Program-made: the position numbers and the translations under genes
Notes under the pieces: generated by a model
Seen by the model: the letters and a program-made list of their open reading frames with translations, nothing else
The model's database searches: none
What the model was told of the DNA's origin: nothing
Source: Acetobacter indonesiensis
GTDB taxonomy: Bacteria; Pseudomonadota; Alphaproteobacteria; Acetobacterales; Acetobacteraceae
NCBI RefSeq assembly: GCF_000963945.1
Contig: NZ_BAMW01000022.1
Coordinates: forward strand, 1 to 64,000
Length of the DNA: 64,000 nt
Reading direction: 5' to 3'
In this document: positions 1 through 9,149 of the stretch, piece by piece
How the letters are laid out: the number at the start of each line of letters is the position of its first letter
Numbering within the stretch: position 1 is the stretch's first letter

Positions 1-27
1 CGACACAACAAGGTTTGGGTCAGCAAA

Positions 28-918
28 ATGTCACGAGAAAATTTCAGCGAACTCCTCTCTTTTCTGGCCGTTGCTCAAGAACGAAGCTTTACAAAGGCGG
101 CGGCGCGTCGAGGTGTTACGCCCTCTGCAATAAGCCACACCATGCGTCTTCTGGAGGAGCGACTGGGCGTCACCCTTCTGACGAGAACAACACGTCGTGT
201 CGTTCCCACGCCTGCGGGAGATTATCTGCTGCAAAATATTCAGCCGCTTTTCGACGAAATCGAGAACCGGATGAGTAGCCTTGACGAGTTCCGCAAATGT
301 CCCAGAGGTAATCTCCGGATCACCGTAACAGATGAATCTCTGGGCTTCTTTCTTCGACCCCGTATTGCAGATTTTCTCAAGAATTACCCGGAAATCTCTC
401 TGGAGATATCAACCGATTTGCGTCTGATTGATATTGTGGATGAAGGCTTCGACGCAGGCGTGCGCCTTGGAGAACTGGTGACGCAGGGGATGATTTCAGT
501 GCCTGTGTCGCCTGATATCCAGTTTGCGGTTGTTGGGTCTCCGACCTATTTCAAAAGTCATGACGTCCCTAAAATCCCGGCCCGTCTGCAAGAGCACAAC
601 TGTATCGGTGTTCGTCTGCCAACCCACGGAAAGATTTATCCGTGGCGCTTCAGGCAGAAGGGAAAGGACCTGAAGTTTCAGCCCGTCGGCCAATTTGTGT
701 GCAATAATGTGTTCGGTGCGCGGGATGCCTGCCTGGACGGCATTGGCCTCGCCTATATTCCCAAAATTGTTGCAGAAGAACACATCCAGAATGGCAAACT
801 GATATCAGTTCTGGAACCCTTCTGTCCGACGCATCTGGGGTTCCATCTCTTCTACCCCCGCCACCATCGCCATTCGATGCCTTTGTCGCTGTTCGTCGAG
901 GAAATGAAAGTAAAATGA
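28..918 (+). CDS. LysR-family transcriptional regulator
   Basis: This is a DNA-binding regulator of 296 residues, the usual LysR length. A winged helix-turn-helix fills about residues 1-60 (SFTKAAARRGVTPSAISHTM covers the recognition helices). A type 2 periplasmic-binding-protein-like effector domain runs from about residue 90 to the end. The subgroup resembles those that act on neighbouring oxidoreductase or detoxification genes, but no effector can be named. Its natural target would normally be divergent and upstream, which lies outside the window. The downstream gene is convergent, so the arginase-like gene is not an obvious target. The start is the first ATG of the frame and no strong ribosome-binding site is visible. 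The family call is secure; the specific role is unknown. Confidence 0.93.
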   Translation: MSRENFSELLSFLAVAQERSFTKAAARRGVTPSAISHTMRLLEERLGVTLLTRTTRRVVPTPAGDYLLQNIQPLFDEIENRMSSLDEFRKCPRGNLRITVTDESLGFFLRPRIADFLKNYPEISLEISTDLRLIDIVDEGFDAGVRLGELVTQGMISVPVSPDIQFAVVGSPTYFKSHDVPKIPARLQEHNCIGVRLPTHGKIYPWRFRQKGKDLKFQPVGQFVCNNVFGARDACLDGIGLAYIPKIVAEEHIQNGKLISVLEPFCPTHLGFHLFYPRHHRHSMPLSLFVEEMKVK

Positions 919-950
919 GAAAGCCTGGTTTAGAAAACACAGGCTTTCTC
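917..950. terminator. Bidirectional hairpin between convergent genes
   Basis: An 11-base perfect inverted repeat (GAGAAAGCCTG / CAGGCTTTCTC) with a 12-base loop sits between the LysR stop and the arginase-family stop. The T-tract is short, so termination strength is uncertain. Confidence 0.6.
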
Positions 951-960
951 GGTCGAAGGT

Positions 961-1836
961 TCAACCTCCGATAAGAGGAAGCTGTTTGAGCATTTCTTGC
1001 AGGTTTAGCGCATCCCAAGGCATGTGCTCGGCAATTGTCATACCGACCACTTCTTTTTCGGTCGTCACTTCCTGAATCAGTTTCAGAACATCAGGAATGT
1101 TGAGTTTTCCCTCGGCAACGTCTCCAAAATCATGCTTGCCACGACCCGGTTTTGCAAACAGTAGAGAACGGAAGTTGTGCGGATCCAGCACATCCAGATC
1201 CAGATGAATGGCAAGCACTTCGATCTGACTGTCTTTTAGCCACTCCATGACGGGCTGTGCACCATCACGCACCTGCTGGGGTGAACATGTCCGTAACCCA
1301 TGATCCGCAATGAACTGTGCTTCAAATGGTAGCGGATCATGAATACCGGCGATCATGACATTTTTAGCAGGAACCGGCCTTGTCACTGCTTTTGTCAGGT
1401 CGGGGTCACCATGTCCCAGTAACGCCCCCAGAACGTGCGCATGTGCGTTCATATACTGTTTTGGTGTCTGGACGTCTGGGTGGGTATCAATCCAGAGCAC
1501 ACCCAGCCTGTCGCCATAGCGCTCTGAAAGCCACGAAAAAGGCACGAGCGAGACAAGACAATCGCCACCCAGAACAGCAATCGACGTAGGCTGGTGGCGT
1601 TCAATAATGTCCCGCGCATCCCGGATCTGTTTCAGCAGAACACTGCGTCCACGCATTTCATCCTCGACTGGCAGAGGGGTATCAGTGGGAACGTCAACTG
1701 GCACTTCTTCAACAGGCCCTGAAGATGGCGGAGCGAGCCACGCTAGAAGCTTTGAGCCTAGATAATAGGGAGGATTATCGCCGCCCTGCCACTGAGGGAA
1801 AAGAAGTCTGAGAGTTTTGGAATCCTGATCTACCAT
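961..1836 (-). CDS. Arginase/agmatinase-fold hydrolase
   Basis: A 291-residue protein of the ureohydrolase superfamily, which hydrolyses guanidino compounds using two Mn(II) ions. Visible family blocks are GGDCL, WIDTHPD and HLDLDVLDP. Canonical members read GGDHS, DAHxD and SxDxDxxDP, so the Asp/His ligands of the second and third blocks are kept while the first metal-ligand His is replaced by Cys. That makes true arginase activity uncertain; a different guanidino substrate or altered metal use is possible. The start is well supported by an AGGAGG ribosome-binding site 5-6 bases upstream of the ATG. It appears monocistronic and converges on the LysR gene. Confidence 0.85.
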   Translation of the reverse strand: MVDQDSKTLRLLFPQWQGGDNPPYYLGSKLLAWLAPPSSGPVEEVPVDVPTDTPLPVEDEMRGRSVLLKQIRDARDIIERHQPTSIAVLGGDCLVSLVPFSWLSERYGDRLGVLWIDTHPDVQTPKQYMNAHAHVLGALLGHGDPDLTKAVTRPVPAKNVMIAGIHDPLPFEAQFIADHGLRTCSPQQVRDGAQPVMEWLKDSQIEVLAIHLDLDVLDPHNFRSLLFAKPGRGKHDFGDVAEGKLNIPDVLKLIQEVTTEKEVVGMTIAEHMPWDALNLQEMLKQLPLIGG

Positions 1837-2059
1837 AAAAACCTCCTGTCAGGGTCAGTGTAGGCAAGCTGTTGCGATGCAGCCCTAACACGCCGCTATG
1901 AGCACGTTTTTTGAACCTTTTTTGTCAAAGGTTTGAGATGTAAACTGCTGCTTTATCCGTCATAAAATTTCATGAATATAATAGAATTAACAGATATTTA
2001 TTGCTGAAATTTATTCACAAACATTTTGTTGAAAAACTCTATAGTCCAGTGAGTCTTTT

Positions 2060-2103
2060 AACCTTAAAATAAAAAGAGACTTGGCAAAATTGCCTTAGTC
2101 TCT
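2060..2103 (-). terminator. Rho-independent terminator for the fecI/fecR-type operon
   Basis: Read on the minus strand, AGAGACT and AGTCTCT arms with an inner GGCA/TGCC stem are followed by a run rich in T (TTTTTATTTT). It lies about 300 bases after the regulator stop, so a long 3' untranslated region is implied. Confidence 0.65.
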
Positions 2104-2131
2104 ACCCCCTGCCTGAAGACACGGCATCGCC

Positions 2132-2234
2132 TGATCGAGACTAAATAGTCAAAGGCTGCGGCAATCATGTTCCCTCTGAAGGTTCAGATTGTCATAGCTT
2201 TTAGATTAACTCTGGGAGGCGTAAGTCTCGATCA
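2132..2234. repeat. 11-base inverted repeat bracketing about 80 bases
   Basis: TGATCGAGACT at 2132-2142 and its exact reverse complement at 2224-2234. The same GAGACT/AGTCTC core recurs in the neighbouring terminator stem. No coding potential lies between the arms. It could be a miniature element or an RNA structure. Confidence 0.4.
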
Positions 2235-2408
2235 CTTCGGATTATAGACTATCTTCTGGTTCAGTGCGTTCTATCTGGCAGCATACGGAAAAAAGAGTGA
2301 CGGTGCAGGACCGTATTTTTGTTGAGAGAAAATCAGAGCACCTTAAAATTAGGCAAACGGCCCAGTGCCTTACACGTTATCCTTTCAACTTTTTTGCACC
2401 TGTAAAAT

Positions 2409-3422
2409 TCATGAATAAAAAAGAATTCTGTTTCTTTCCTGCTTTATCTTGCAATTTAATAACAGAGAAGCTGCCTGTGCAAAATCATGGAGTTTCAACA
2501 GGCTGAAACTCCCCGAAAGCCGACGTTGAGCAAGAGCGGGGCTGATGATGAAGCACTGCACATCAGAATAGCGGTTAAATTCAGTTACGGCCTCGGCCAA
2601 AGTGTAATTGTTCATAATAATCTGGCCCTCACGCCAAGCCTTACGCACGAAGGCATCATCATCAGGCAGGGCGAGTTTACTGACAAGAACAGGATCATCA
2701 TGACTATTCTGGGAAAAGTGCAGAATATTCGGAGACGTAAATTTCAATGATTTATTAGAATTTCTCCAATCTAGCGCACCAGAATACAGAGTTACAAGAA
2801 TATCCTTTCCCTGAACGGAGATATCAAAATCAGCCTTTTGGCTGCCCAACCACATTGTCCCAATCGAGACATGCACAGACCGTTTTTTTTGAATTTGCAG
2901 GCCAATACGACCATCTGCCATTAGAATAGCGTCATGATGGTGCGTGGAAGACAAATAGGCATCAGACCGTGCATCCATGGTAATCTGGTTGCCATGCCAC
3001 TCATAGCGCTGCGGCGGCTGCTGCCCCCGATGACGGAGAGAGAAATGGTCTCTTACGGCACGAGGCATAACAAAGGCGACGATACCTGCCGCACAGGCTG
3101 CGGCCAGAACCCCCCGACGTGCAAATTCTGGCGAAGGGCCGGGCGCAGGTATGGAAACTATATTCTGCGCCATGCGATAGTCTAACGCGTGGTAGAGGCT
3201 TTTGGCTTGAACATAAGCGCCGAGATTACGTGTGTCTGCCTGTAGCCAGTTCTCCAGTTTTTTCTGTTCGCCAGGCAGAAGAGGGCGCGCGTCTGTTAAC
3301 GCGACCCACCGTGCCGCTTCTTCCTTCCGTTGATGTCTGTCTGTTGAAGAAGAGGGAGAATACACAAGCAAATCTCGTCTGGTTGCCAGACATGTTTCTG
3401 CTAATTGAAAGCAGATGTCCAC
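2409..3422 (-). CDS. FecR-family sigma-factor regulator (anti-sigma)
   Basis: An inner-membrane protein that would pass a signal from the outer-membrane receptor to the adjacent ECF sigma factor. The N-terminal cytoplasmic segment has the DUF4880-type block (EAARWVALTDARPLLPGEQ and following residues, about 35-75). One transmembrane helix follows near residues 104-125 (GVLAAACAAGIVAFVMP), then a periplasmic FecR domain and a C-terminal STN-like part (LAEAVTEFNRYSDVQCFI). At 337 residues the length is normal for FecR. The N-terminus is uncertain: the listed start is GTG without a good ribosome-binding site, and a GTG about 19 codons inside would also fit. It lies 62 bases downstream of the sigma gene, surely in one operon. 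Confidence 0.87.
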   Translation of the reverse strand: MDICFQLAETCLATRRDLLVYSPSSSTDRHQRKEEAARWVALTDARPLLPGEQKKLENWLQADTRNLGAYVQAKSLYHALDYRMAQNIVSIPAPGPSPEFARRGVLAAACAAGIVAFVMPRAVRDHFSLRHRGQQPPQRYEWHGNQITMDARSDAYLSSTHHHDAILMADGRIGLQIQKKRSVHVSIGTMWLGSQKADFDISVQGKDILVTLYSGALDWRNSNKSLKFTSPNILHFSQNSHDDPVLVSKLALPDDDAFVRKAWREGQIIMNNYTLAEAVTEFNRYSDVQCFIISPALAQRRLSGSFSLLKLHDFAQAASLLLNCKIKQERNRILFYS

Positions 3423-3484
3423 TCCCTATTATGGAGAGGCTGATGATATGTCTGTCCTGTTAGGATAGTTATGATCGTAGGCGG

Positions 3485-4066
3485 TTATCTGGAACGCTTG
3501 CTGGCTTCAATAAGTTTCTGGAGACCTCGGCCGATATGCCGTTCAACGGCCCGACGGGAAATACCCAATGATTGTGCAATGTAATCATGGCTGTGGTTAT
3601 AGATTTTTCTAAGAATGAACACATCTCGACACGGGCTGGGGAGTGTCATCATCTGTTCGCGTAGCCAATCCAGTTGCTGGCGGGCCGCAAGGTTCTGTTC
3701 CGGGTCAGGGCGGTCATCTGCAATATTGCAGGCTTCGAGCCCTAAATCTTCGTCCATATAGTGTATTTTTGATTTCCTTGCATATTCTATCACAAGGTTT
3801 CTAGCGCAGGAAAAGAAAAAAGCGCGTCCGTTCTGAATGTCCTGAAAGGATGCCGCGCAGAACCGTGCATAACATTCCTGAATAATATCATCTTCCGTAA
3901 CGCCGGGCAGCAATGTGCGTGAAAGCCACCGTCGCACAGCGTTTTCATGCGGCATGACATCCTGAGCAATCCACGTCAGATGATGAGCATCCGGCAATCG
4001 AGAGGAAGTCGATGCCGTCTCTTCCGGCGGGGTCGCATGTCGTTTCATAGGGGGCTCAACGAGCAT
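3485..4066 (-). CDS. ECF sigma factor, FecI type
   Basis: An RNA polymerase sigma-70 factor of the extracytoplasmic-function group. Region 2 is visible at RWLSRTLLPGVTEDDIIQEC and the downstream FFFSCARNLVIEYARK block. Region 4 is at CRDVFILRKIYNHSHDYIAQ and SLGISRRAVERHIGRGLQKL. It would direct transcription of the divergent TonB-dependent receptor once released by the FecR-type partner. The ATG at 4066 gives 193 residues; an in-frame ATG at 4048 and a TTG at 4081 are alternatives and no ribosome-binding site decides. Divergent orientation to the receptor, with 246 bases between, is the classic FecIR/FecA arrangement. Confidence 0.9.
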   Translation of the reverse strand: MLVEPPMKRHATPPEETASTSSRLPDAHHLTWIAQDVMPHENAVRRWLSRTLLPGVTEDDIIQECYARFCAASFQDIQNGRAFFFSCARNLVIEYARKSKIHYMDEDLGLEACNIADDRPDPEQNLAARQQLDWLREQMMTLPSPCRDVFILRKIYNHSHDYIAQSLGISRRAVERHIGRGLQKLIEASKRSR

Positions 4067-4312
4067 GAACGGATCTCGCAACAGGCGGCGGGCGGGATGG
4101 GTTCATCTACACTGTGCCTCTGCGCCAAAGCAAGCGTAGCACAGGGAAGGGATTTGTTTCTTAACGCGTTGTTATAACGCTCTTTAATTGTATTCATTCA
4201 AAACTGAAACAAAACCTTAACATAATTCTGGGCAGGAAAGAGGGGAGAAGACGGTGCACGGGCTCGTCTTATGGGGTGAGTTTCTTACTGTGTCCGAAGG
4301 TAACCTTTCCCC

Positions 4313-7171
4313 ATGCGTTCAGTTAAAGCGATAGGCGCGCTGACTCTGCTTTCATCCACTATGCTATGGAATACTGCGCAAGCCGCAACGCACATGTTTG
4401 CTATTCCGGCCAGTACAGTGCCCGAAGCATTGGCAGCGTTTCAGAAACAATCTGGCATTGGTGTTATCGCGAAAGGTGCGGACGTTCAGAAAATTCATGT
4501 CTCGCCCGTGCATGGCGTAATGGATGATCAGACAGCTCTTCAAAAGCTGCTCGCTCAAACGCCCTTGCAGGTGCAGACTCTTGGCAAAAGCTCAACATTT
4601 GTGGTCAGCCGTAAGCCTGCATCGCATGTTCGAAAAGCCGGTATTACGGATATGGAAGGACTATTCGTTGTCGGGCACAGAAAAAGCCAGACAGAGAAAC
4701 GAATATCCACGATCGTCATGGATACCGTGCCTTATGATCCGTTTGAAAATCTGGGCGGAAACTCCTCGGTTGCCTCATCGTTGGTGTTGTTGCCGGGGGT
4801 AACAGGCATTGTGGATGGGGATGAGCCTCGCTATGTCAGTTTACGGGGTATCAGCCCGGATCTAAACCACACCACGGTTGATGGTGTGGCGCTTGCATCT
4901 GTCGGGGAAACGGGTTCGGGCACCCGGCGCGTCAATTTGCAGGATATTCCGGCAGAAATGACCTCCCGAACCAATGTCTATAAAAGCTTTACGGCTGAAC
5001 AGGATGCGGATGCCATTGGCGGTGTGATAGACATGATCCCCATGAGCGCCTTTGACCACAAAGGTCTTTATAAATACTTTGATGGATACGGTATTTATTC
5101 AAGTTTCAAGGGATCAGTCGGTCACAATAACCTCAAAGGATATGATCCTCATATGGGGGCGGGTGCAAAGGGCACCATTTCCGATACATTTGGCAAAGAC
5201 CACCAGTTTGGAATCATTCTTTCCAGCCGGTATCAGGCGCGTGTCCGAAACTCCCAGAAACAATACGGGAATATGGGGTACACAGATACCGCCGGTAAGG
5301 TCATGACCAACCCGGAAGATGGCGACTGGAACGGCCGCACTGCACCGGTCAGTTTCCAGTCAGGCAAGTTTGCAAACGCCATTACAACCGTTGGTGGGTC
5401 TGGTAAACTGGAGTGGCGGCCGACAGGCACCAATCTGTATGCCTCCGTCATGGGGTGGTCGTATGACAGATGGGAACATTCTGTTATGGACAAACAGGAT
5501 TACAACCTGACTGGCAACGTGTTTGGCCAAAGTGATGATGGTGGAAGGCGCAAGGTCAACAGTATTTATATCAGGCGGCGTCAGGACCAGTGGGACCGGC
5601 AACATAGTGGTGTAATCGGGCATGTGGACTGGCACAGGGGGCGGTCAAACCTTGTGGCCCGTGCGGGCTATACATGGGAAACATATGATAACGTCTCCAC
5701 ATATCTGGCTGGTCGAACCTATCCCAAAAATGTCTATGCTAATTATGATCATAATCCGGCTGACGGCAGCGTGTATCTATTGCGCTCCCTGACAGACCCT
5801 TCCATTGCATCGTCTTCAAAATATGCGCTGAGCACAGCATCTGTAACGCGCCCCCATGCGTGGGAAGGGATACCGACAGCGCGACTGGACTACACGTTTA
5901 ATGCCGCACCTTCGTCTCGCGGGTTTGGGCTTGTGTCCGGCTTTCAATGGCGGCAACTCACCATCACCAATGATGTGAACGAGGATGAATACAAAACCGG
6001 TAAAGATATGACCGGCCTGATTGACCATACTGACTATGTTGCATGGAAAGACAGAACCCCGGCCTCTTTTGTCGGGGTGAATGGGTATCATTACCCATGG
6101 TCAAGCCTGACAAAGAATGCAGCCCAAAGCCTCTATGATTCTCGCGTGTCTGACTACAAATATCGTGAAAATATAGTCGATGGTTATCTTTCGCTGCATT
6201 ATCAGTTGAAAAATACCATTTTCATTGCCGGTGTGCGGGTGGATAGCGTCAATTATTCATCATGGACGCCCACAATCTCCAATGGCACGGCATCTGCGAG
6301 CAAAAGCAAAACGAATGGGTCCTACATCAACCCGTTGCCTTCTTTTGATGTCGTGCACCACTTGCCATATCAAATGAACCTGCATGCGTCCTACAGCCGA
6401 ACAATCGGGCGGCCTACACCGGGTAATATTGCACAAGCCGCAAATATTTCCTGCGATGGAGACGGAGGCGATGGTGGGGGCGTTGCCGAATGCAGCATTA
6501 CGCAGGGTAACCCGAACTTAAAGCCGCGCCGTTCCCATAATTTTGATATTTCTCTGGATAAATGGTTCAATCATAATCAGGGCATGTTCAGCGTCGCCTT
6601 TTTCAGTAAGTGGATTCAGGACGACATCTACACCATGCGCAGCACGGAAGTGATTGATAATACCCTATATGATGTGCGCAAACCTATGAATGCCAGCAGT
6701 TCAAACATCAAAGGGGTTGAGGTCTCTCTGCTCAACAGAAACATGAAGCTGTGGGGCCAGTATTTTGATGCATCAGCCAACGCAACATGGCTTGGTGGCA
6801 GCATGAATTACTCTAACGGGACCACTATGCTGCGTAGCCATCATCTGATCTATCAACCGGATGTTTTGGTCAATGGTGCTGTAACATGGCATATCCCGCA
6901 AATTGGTGGGGGGCTGCGCGCCACCGCCAATTATTCAGGCAGGTATCTTACATCATTGGGAACAACGCCAAATCAGAACACGGGCTTTGGCTCTTTGTTC
7001 ACACTGAATATGGCGTTCTGGCATCAGGTCTATAAAGGGATCAGCTTCAAATACGAAGTTATGAACCTGGCAAACCAGCAACCAAAATGGCTGATTGGCG
7101 ATAAGCTACAATACACAAACCAGATGGATAATTACGGCCGTGGTGTTTATTTCCACGTAATCATTCACTGA
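4313..7171 (+). CDS. TonB-dependent outer-membrane receptor with STN signalling domain
   Basis: A 952-residue outer-membrane transporter driven by TonB. It starts with a signal peptide (cleavage near AQA-ATH). An STN domain follows at about 27-100 (FAIPASTVPEALAAFQKQSG), the part that contacts the FecR-type regulator. The plug domain is at about 125-245 (SLVLLPGVTGI, VSLRGISPDLNHTTVDGV) and a beta-barrel runs to the end. The plug wording resembles the Xanthomonas/Caulobacter-type receptors often linked to organic nutrients rather than simple siderophores. The last residue is His, where most such barrels end in an aromatic residue. The PhoD gene downstream suggests a phosphorylated ligand, but the substrate is inferred only. 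Confidence 0.92.
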   Translation: MRSVKAIGALTLLSSTMLWNTAQAATHMFAIPASTVPEALAAFQKQSGIGVIAKGADVQKIHVSPVHGVMDDQTALQKLLAQTPLQVQTLGKSSTFVVSRKPASHVRKAGITDMEGLFVVGHRKSQTEKRISTIVMDTVPYDPFENLGGNSSVASSLVLLPGVTGIVDGDEPRYVSLRGISPDLNHTTVDGVALASVGETGSGTRRVNLQDIPAEMTSRTNVYKSFTAEQDADAIGGVIDMIPMSAFDHKGLYKYFDGYGIYSSFKGSVGHNNLKGYDPHMGAGAKGTISDTFGKDHQFGIILSSRYQARVRNSQKQYGNMGYTDTAGKVMTNPEDGDWNGRTAPVSFQSGKFANAITTVGGSGKLEWRPTGTNLYASVMGWSYDRWEHSVMDKQDYNLTGNVFGQSDDGGRRKVNSIYIRRRQDQWDRQHSGVIGHVDWHRGRSNLVARAGYTWETYDNVSTYLAGRTYPKNVYANYDHNPADGSVYLLRSLTDPSIASSSKYALSTASVTRPHAWEGIPTARLDYTFNAAPSSRGFGLVSGFQWRQLTITNDVNEDEYKTGKDMTGLIDHTDYVAWKDRTPASFVGVNGYHYPWSSLTKNAAQSLYDSRVSDYKYRENIVDGYLSLHYQLKNTIFIAGVRVDSVNYSSWTPTISNGTASASKSKTNGSYINPLPSFDVVHHLPYQMNLHASYSRTIGRPTPGNIAQAANISCDGDGGDGGGVAECSITQGNPNLKPRRSHNFDISLDKWFNHNQGMFSVAFFSKWIQDDIYTMRSTEVIDNTLYDVRKPMNASSSNIKGVEVSLLNRNMKLWGQYFDASANATWLGGSMNYSNGTTMLRSHHLIYQPDVLVNGAVTWHIPQIGGGLRATANYSGRYLTSLGTTPNQNTGFGSLFTLNMAFWHQVYKGISFKYEVMNLANQQPKWLIGDKLQYTNQMDNYGRGVYFHVIIH

Positions 7172-7198
7172 AATTTCAGGATAAAAGAAGAATTTTTT

Positions 7199-7232
7199 GG
7201 TCTGGTAGGCAGCGTTCTTACCAGACCATTCT
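7199..7232 (+). terminator. Hairpin between receptor and PhoD genes
   Basis: A perfect 9-base stem, GGTCTGGTA / TACCAGACC, with an 11-base loop starts 27 bases after the receptor stop. T-rich sequence lies on both sides. It may partly terminate, giving less phosphatase than receptor mRNA. Confidence 0.6.
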
Positions 7233-7261
7233 GTTTTCAGGTGCGGTTTCTGGAGAGAAGA

Positions 7262-8863
7262 ATGTCTATTACACGTCGGTCGCTTTTACTGGGAGGAATG
7301 GCTGGTATTGCCGGGAGCAGCTTCATGCTGCGACAGGCGTTTGCTGCGGAGCAGGCACCCCACAATATTGAAAAAAATCCAAAATTTGTTTCCACACCGT
7401 TCACCTTGGGCGTCGCTTCGGGGGACCCGGAAGCAGACGGGTTTGTTATCTGGACCCGTCTGGCACCCACACCGTTGGAAGAAGCCGGCGGCATGATTTT
7501 AAAACCCATGTGGGTGAAGTGGGAAGTTGCCGAGGACGAGCATATGTCCCGCGTGGTGGCACGCGGGCAGGCGCTTGCTCATCCAGAACTCGCTCATTCG
7601 GTGCATGTTGAAGTGGGTGGGTTAAAAGCAGCGCGGCCATATTGGTATCGTTTCCGCATTGCGGAGTATGACAGCCCGGTTGGGCGGGGGCAGACCCTTC
7701 CACAAGCAGGCGCTGCGGTTGAGCGTGTGCGGTTTGCGGCTGCCGGCTGCCAACAGTATGAGGAAGGATATTATACGGCGTGGCGTGCCATTGCTCAGGA
7801 ACCTGTCGATTTTATCTACCACTATGGCGATTATATTTACGAGGGAAAGGATAGTGGTCCCGGCTATCGTAAAATGAATGGTCGGCCCTTCAAGGTTCTA
7901 CGCAGGCATGTCGGGCCAGAATGTTATTCTCTGGATGAATATCGCCGCCGTTACGCGCAGTATAAAACGGATCCGGATTTACAGGCAGCCCATGCCGCGA
8001 CCTCGTGGTTTGTGAGTTTTGATGATCATGAGGTCGATAATAACTGGGCAGGAGACAGCGATCAGGATGGCACACCGGCGGAAGTCTTCCTGTTCCGTCG
8101 GGCGGCTGCCATGCAGGCCTATTATGAACACATGCCGTTAAGACGCCGGTCTTTGCCAAATGGCAGCCATATGCAGATTTATAGAACAGCCCGGTATGGT
8201 GATCTGTTAAATATGTTTGTGCTGGATACACGGCAATACCGAAGCGATCAGGTTTATGGGGATAAGGACGGTCCGCAGCGCGAAGATGTATGGGCCAGTC
8301 AGCGCAGCATGATGGGGGCTGAACAGGAACAGTGGCTGTTTAATGGTCTTGCGCGGTCTGATACACGTTGGAATCTCTTGGCGCATCAGGTGATGATGCT
8401 GAATCTGGGGCATCGCAAATCGGCCAATGCCCAACTTGAATATAGTATGGATCAATGGTCAGGCTATCTTTATAGCCGGAAGCGTCTTCTTGAATTTATT
8501 AAAGCCCAGTGCCCGGGGAATGTGGTGAATGTTACGGGGGATGCGCACCGCCATTTTGCGGGAGATCTTCTGGTCAACCCTGATGACAAACAGCCTGTGT
8601 CTGTCGAGTTTTTGGCCACATCTATTACATCCGGCGCAGATGGTGTGGGGGATATGGATGCCTTCAGCCAATCTGTCCGGACCGAAAACCCGTGGTTGAA
8701 AGCAACAACGGATAAACGGGGTTATGTTCTGTGTGATGTTGGGCGCGATCAGTGGAGAGGCGACCTCAAAATAGTCGATCAGGTCATGGAGCATAATGGT
8801 CAGATATCGACTTATGCCAGCTTCATTACTGACCGTGGGCACCCGGGTTTACAGCGGGCATAA
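7262..8863 (+). CDS. phoD: Alkaline phosphatase D family protein (PhoD), Tat-exported
   Basis: A periplasmic phosphodiesterase/phosphomonoesterase that uses Fe and Ca. A twin-arginine signal (TRRSLLLGGMAG) opens the protein. The PhoD N-terminal domain follows (FTLGVASGDPEADGFVIWTR). The catalytic metallophosphatase core shows AAGCQQYEEG, YHYGDYIYEG, SFDDHEVDNNW, AHQVMML and VTGDAHRHFAGD, the conserved metal-binding blocks. About 533 residues is the family length. The ATG at 7262 is chosen over the GTG at 7241 because GGAGAG lies just upstream and it places the Tat motif at the N-terminus. It follows the TonB-dependent receptor on the same strand, so it may release phosphate from, or prepare, the ligand that the receptor imports. 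Confidence 0.93.
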   Translation: MSITRRSLLLGGMAGIAGSSFMLRQAFAAEQAPHNIEKNPKFVSTPFTLGVASGDPEADGFVIWTRLAPTPLEEAGGMILKPMWVKWEVAEDEHMSRVVARGQALAHPELAHSVHVEVGGLKAARPYWYRFRIAEYDSPVGRGQTLPQAGAAVERVRFAAAGCQQYEEGYYTAWRAIAQEPVDFIYHYGDYIYEGKDSGPGYRKMNGRPFKVLRRHVGPECYSLDEYRRRYAQYKTDPDLQAAHAATSWFVSFDDHEVDNNWAGDSDQDGTPAEVFLFRRAAAMQAYYEHMPLRRRSLPNGSHMQIYRTARYGDLLNMFVLDTRQYRSDQVYGDKDGPQREDVWASQRSMMGAEQEQWLFNGLARSDTRWNLLAHQVMMLNLGHRKSANAQLEYSMDQWSGYLYSRKRLLEFIKAQCPGNVVNVTGDAHRHFAGDLLVNPDDKQPVSVEFLATSITSGADGVGDMDAFSQSVRTENPWLKATTDKRGYVLCDVGRDQWRGDLKIVDQVMEHNGQISTYASFITDRGHPGLQRA

Positions 8864-9149
8864 AAGAGGGAAACAAGGATCATTTCAGTTTTTTGAAAGC
8901 ATTTGCGTAAAATAATCACAGATCATGTCGGTTATTGCGTCAGACTAAAGGTCAACTTCTTCAGCGGGCGCACTATCGCAAATGCTTTCAGTAATCTTTT
9001 CAAAAAACGGGTGGAACCCCAATAGCTAGGCGATAGTGTTCCGATTTTGACTGTGGCAGCATCTCTTTCACAAAACTGCCAACCATAGCATGGCCTTCCA
9101 CCGCGAGGCATCACGCAGAGGAGTACATCGCCTGTTGCCGCCTTCCGCC
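8864..9149. other. Intergenic region with imperfect inverted repeat
   Basis: Nothing here is convincingly coding; a 60-codon minus-strand frame (8932-9114) has no recognisable family. A 13-base inverted repeat, GAAAGCATTTGCG at 8895-8907 and its reverse complement at 8977-8989, brackets about 70 bases. Past the second arm, CAAAAAAC again matches the first arm's flank after an 11-base insertion. This could be an insertion-sequence end remnant. Confidence 0.4.

Larger units (their letters stand above)
1837..2408. other. AT-rich intergenic region without a convincing gene
   Basis: About 570 bases between the arginase-family start and the FecR-type stop. An 80-codon plus-strand frame lies partly here but overlaps the regulator gene and has no recognisable protein features. 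The region holds a terminator facing the minus strand and an unusual long-spaced inverted repeat, both listed separately. Confidence 0.6.

Noticed and set aside
2264-2506. Plus-strand frame of 80 codons
   Set aside because: It overlaps the FecR-type gene on the other strand, has no protein features and no good ribosome-binding site.
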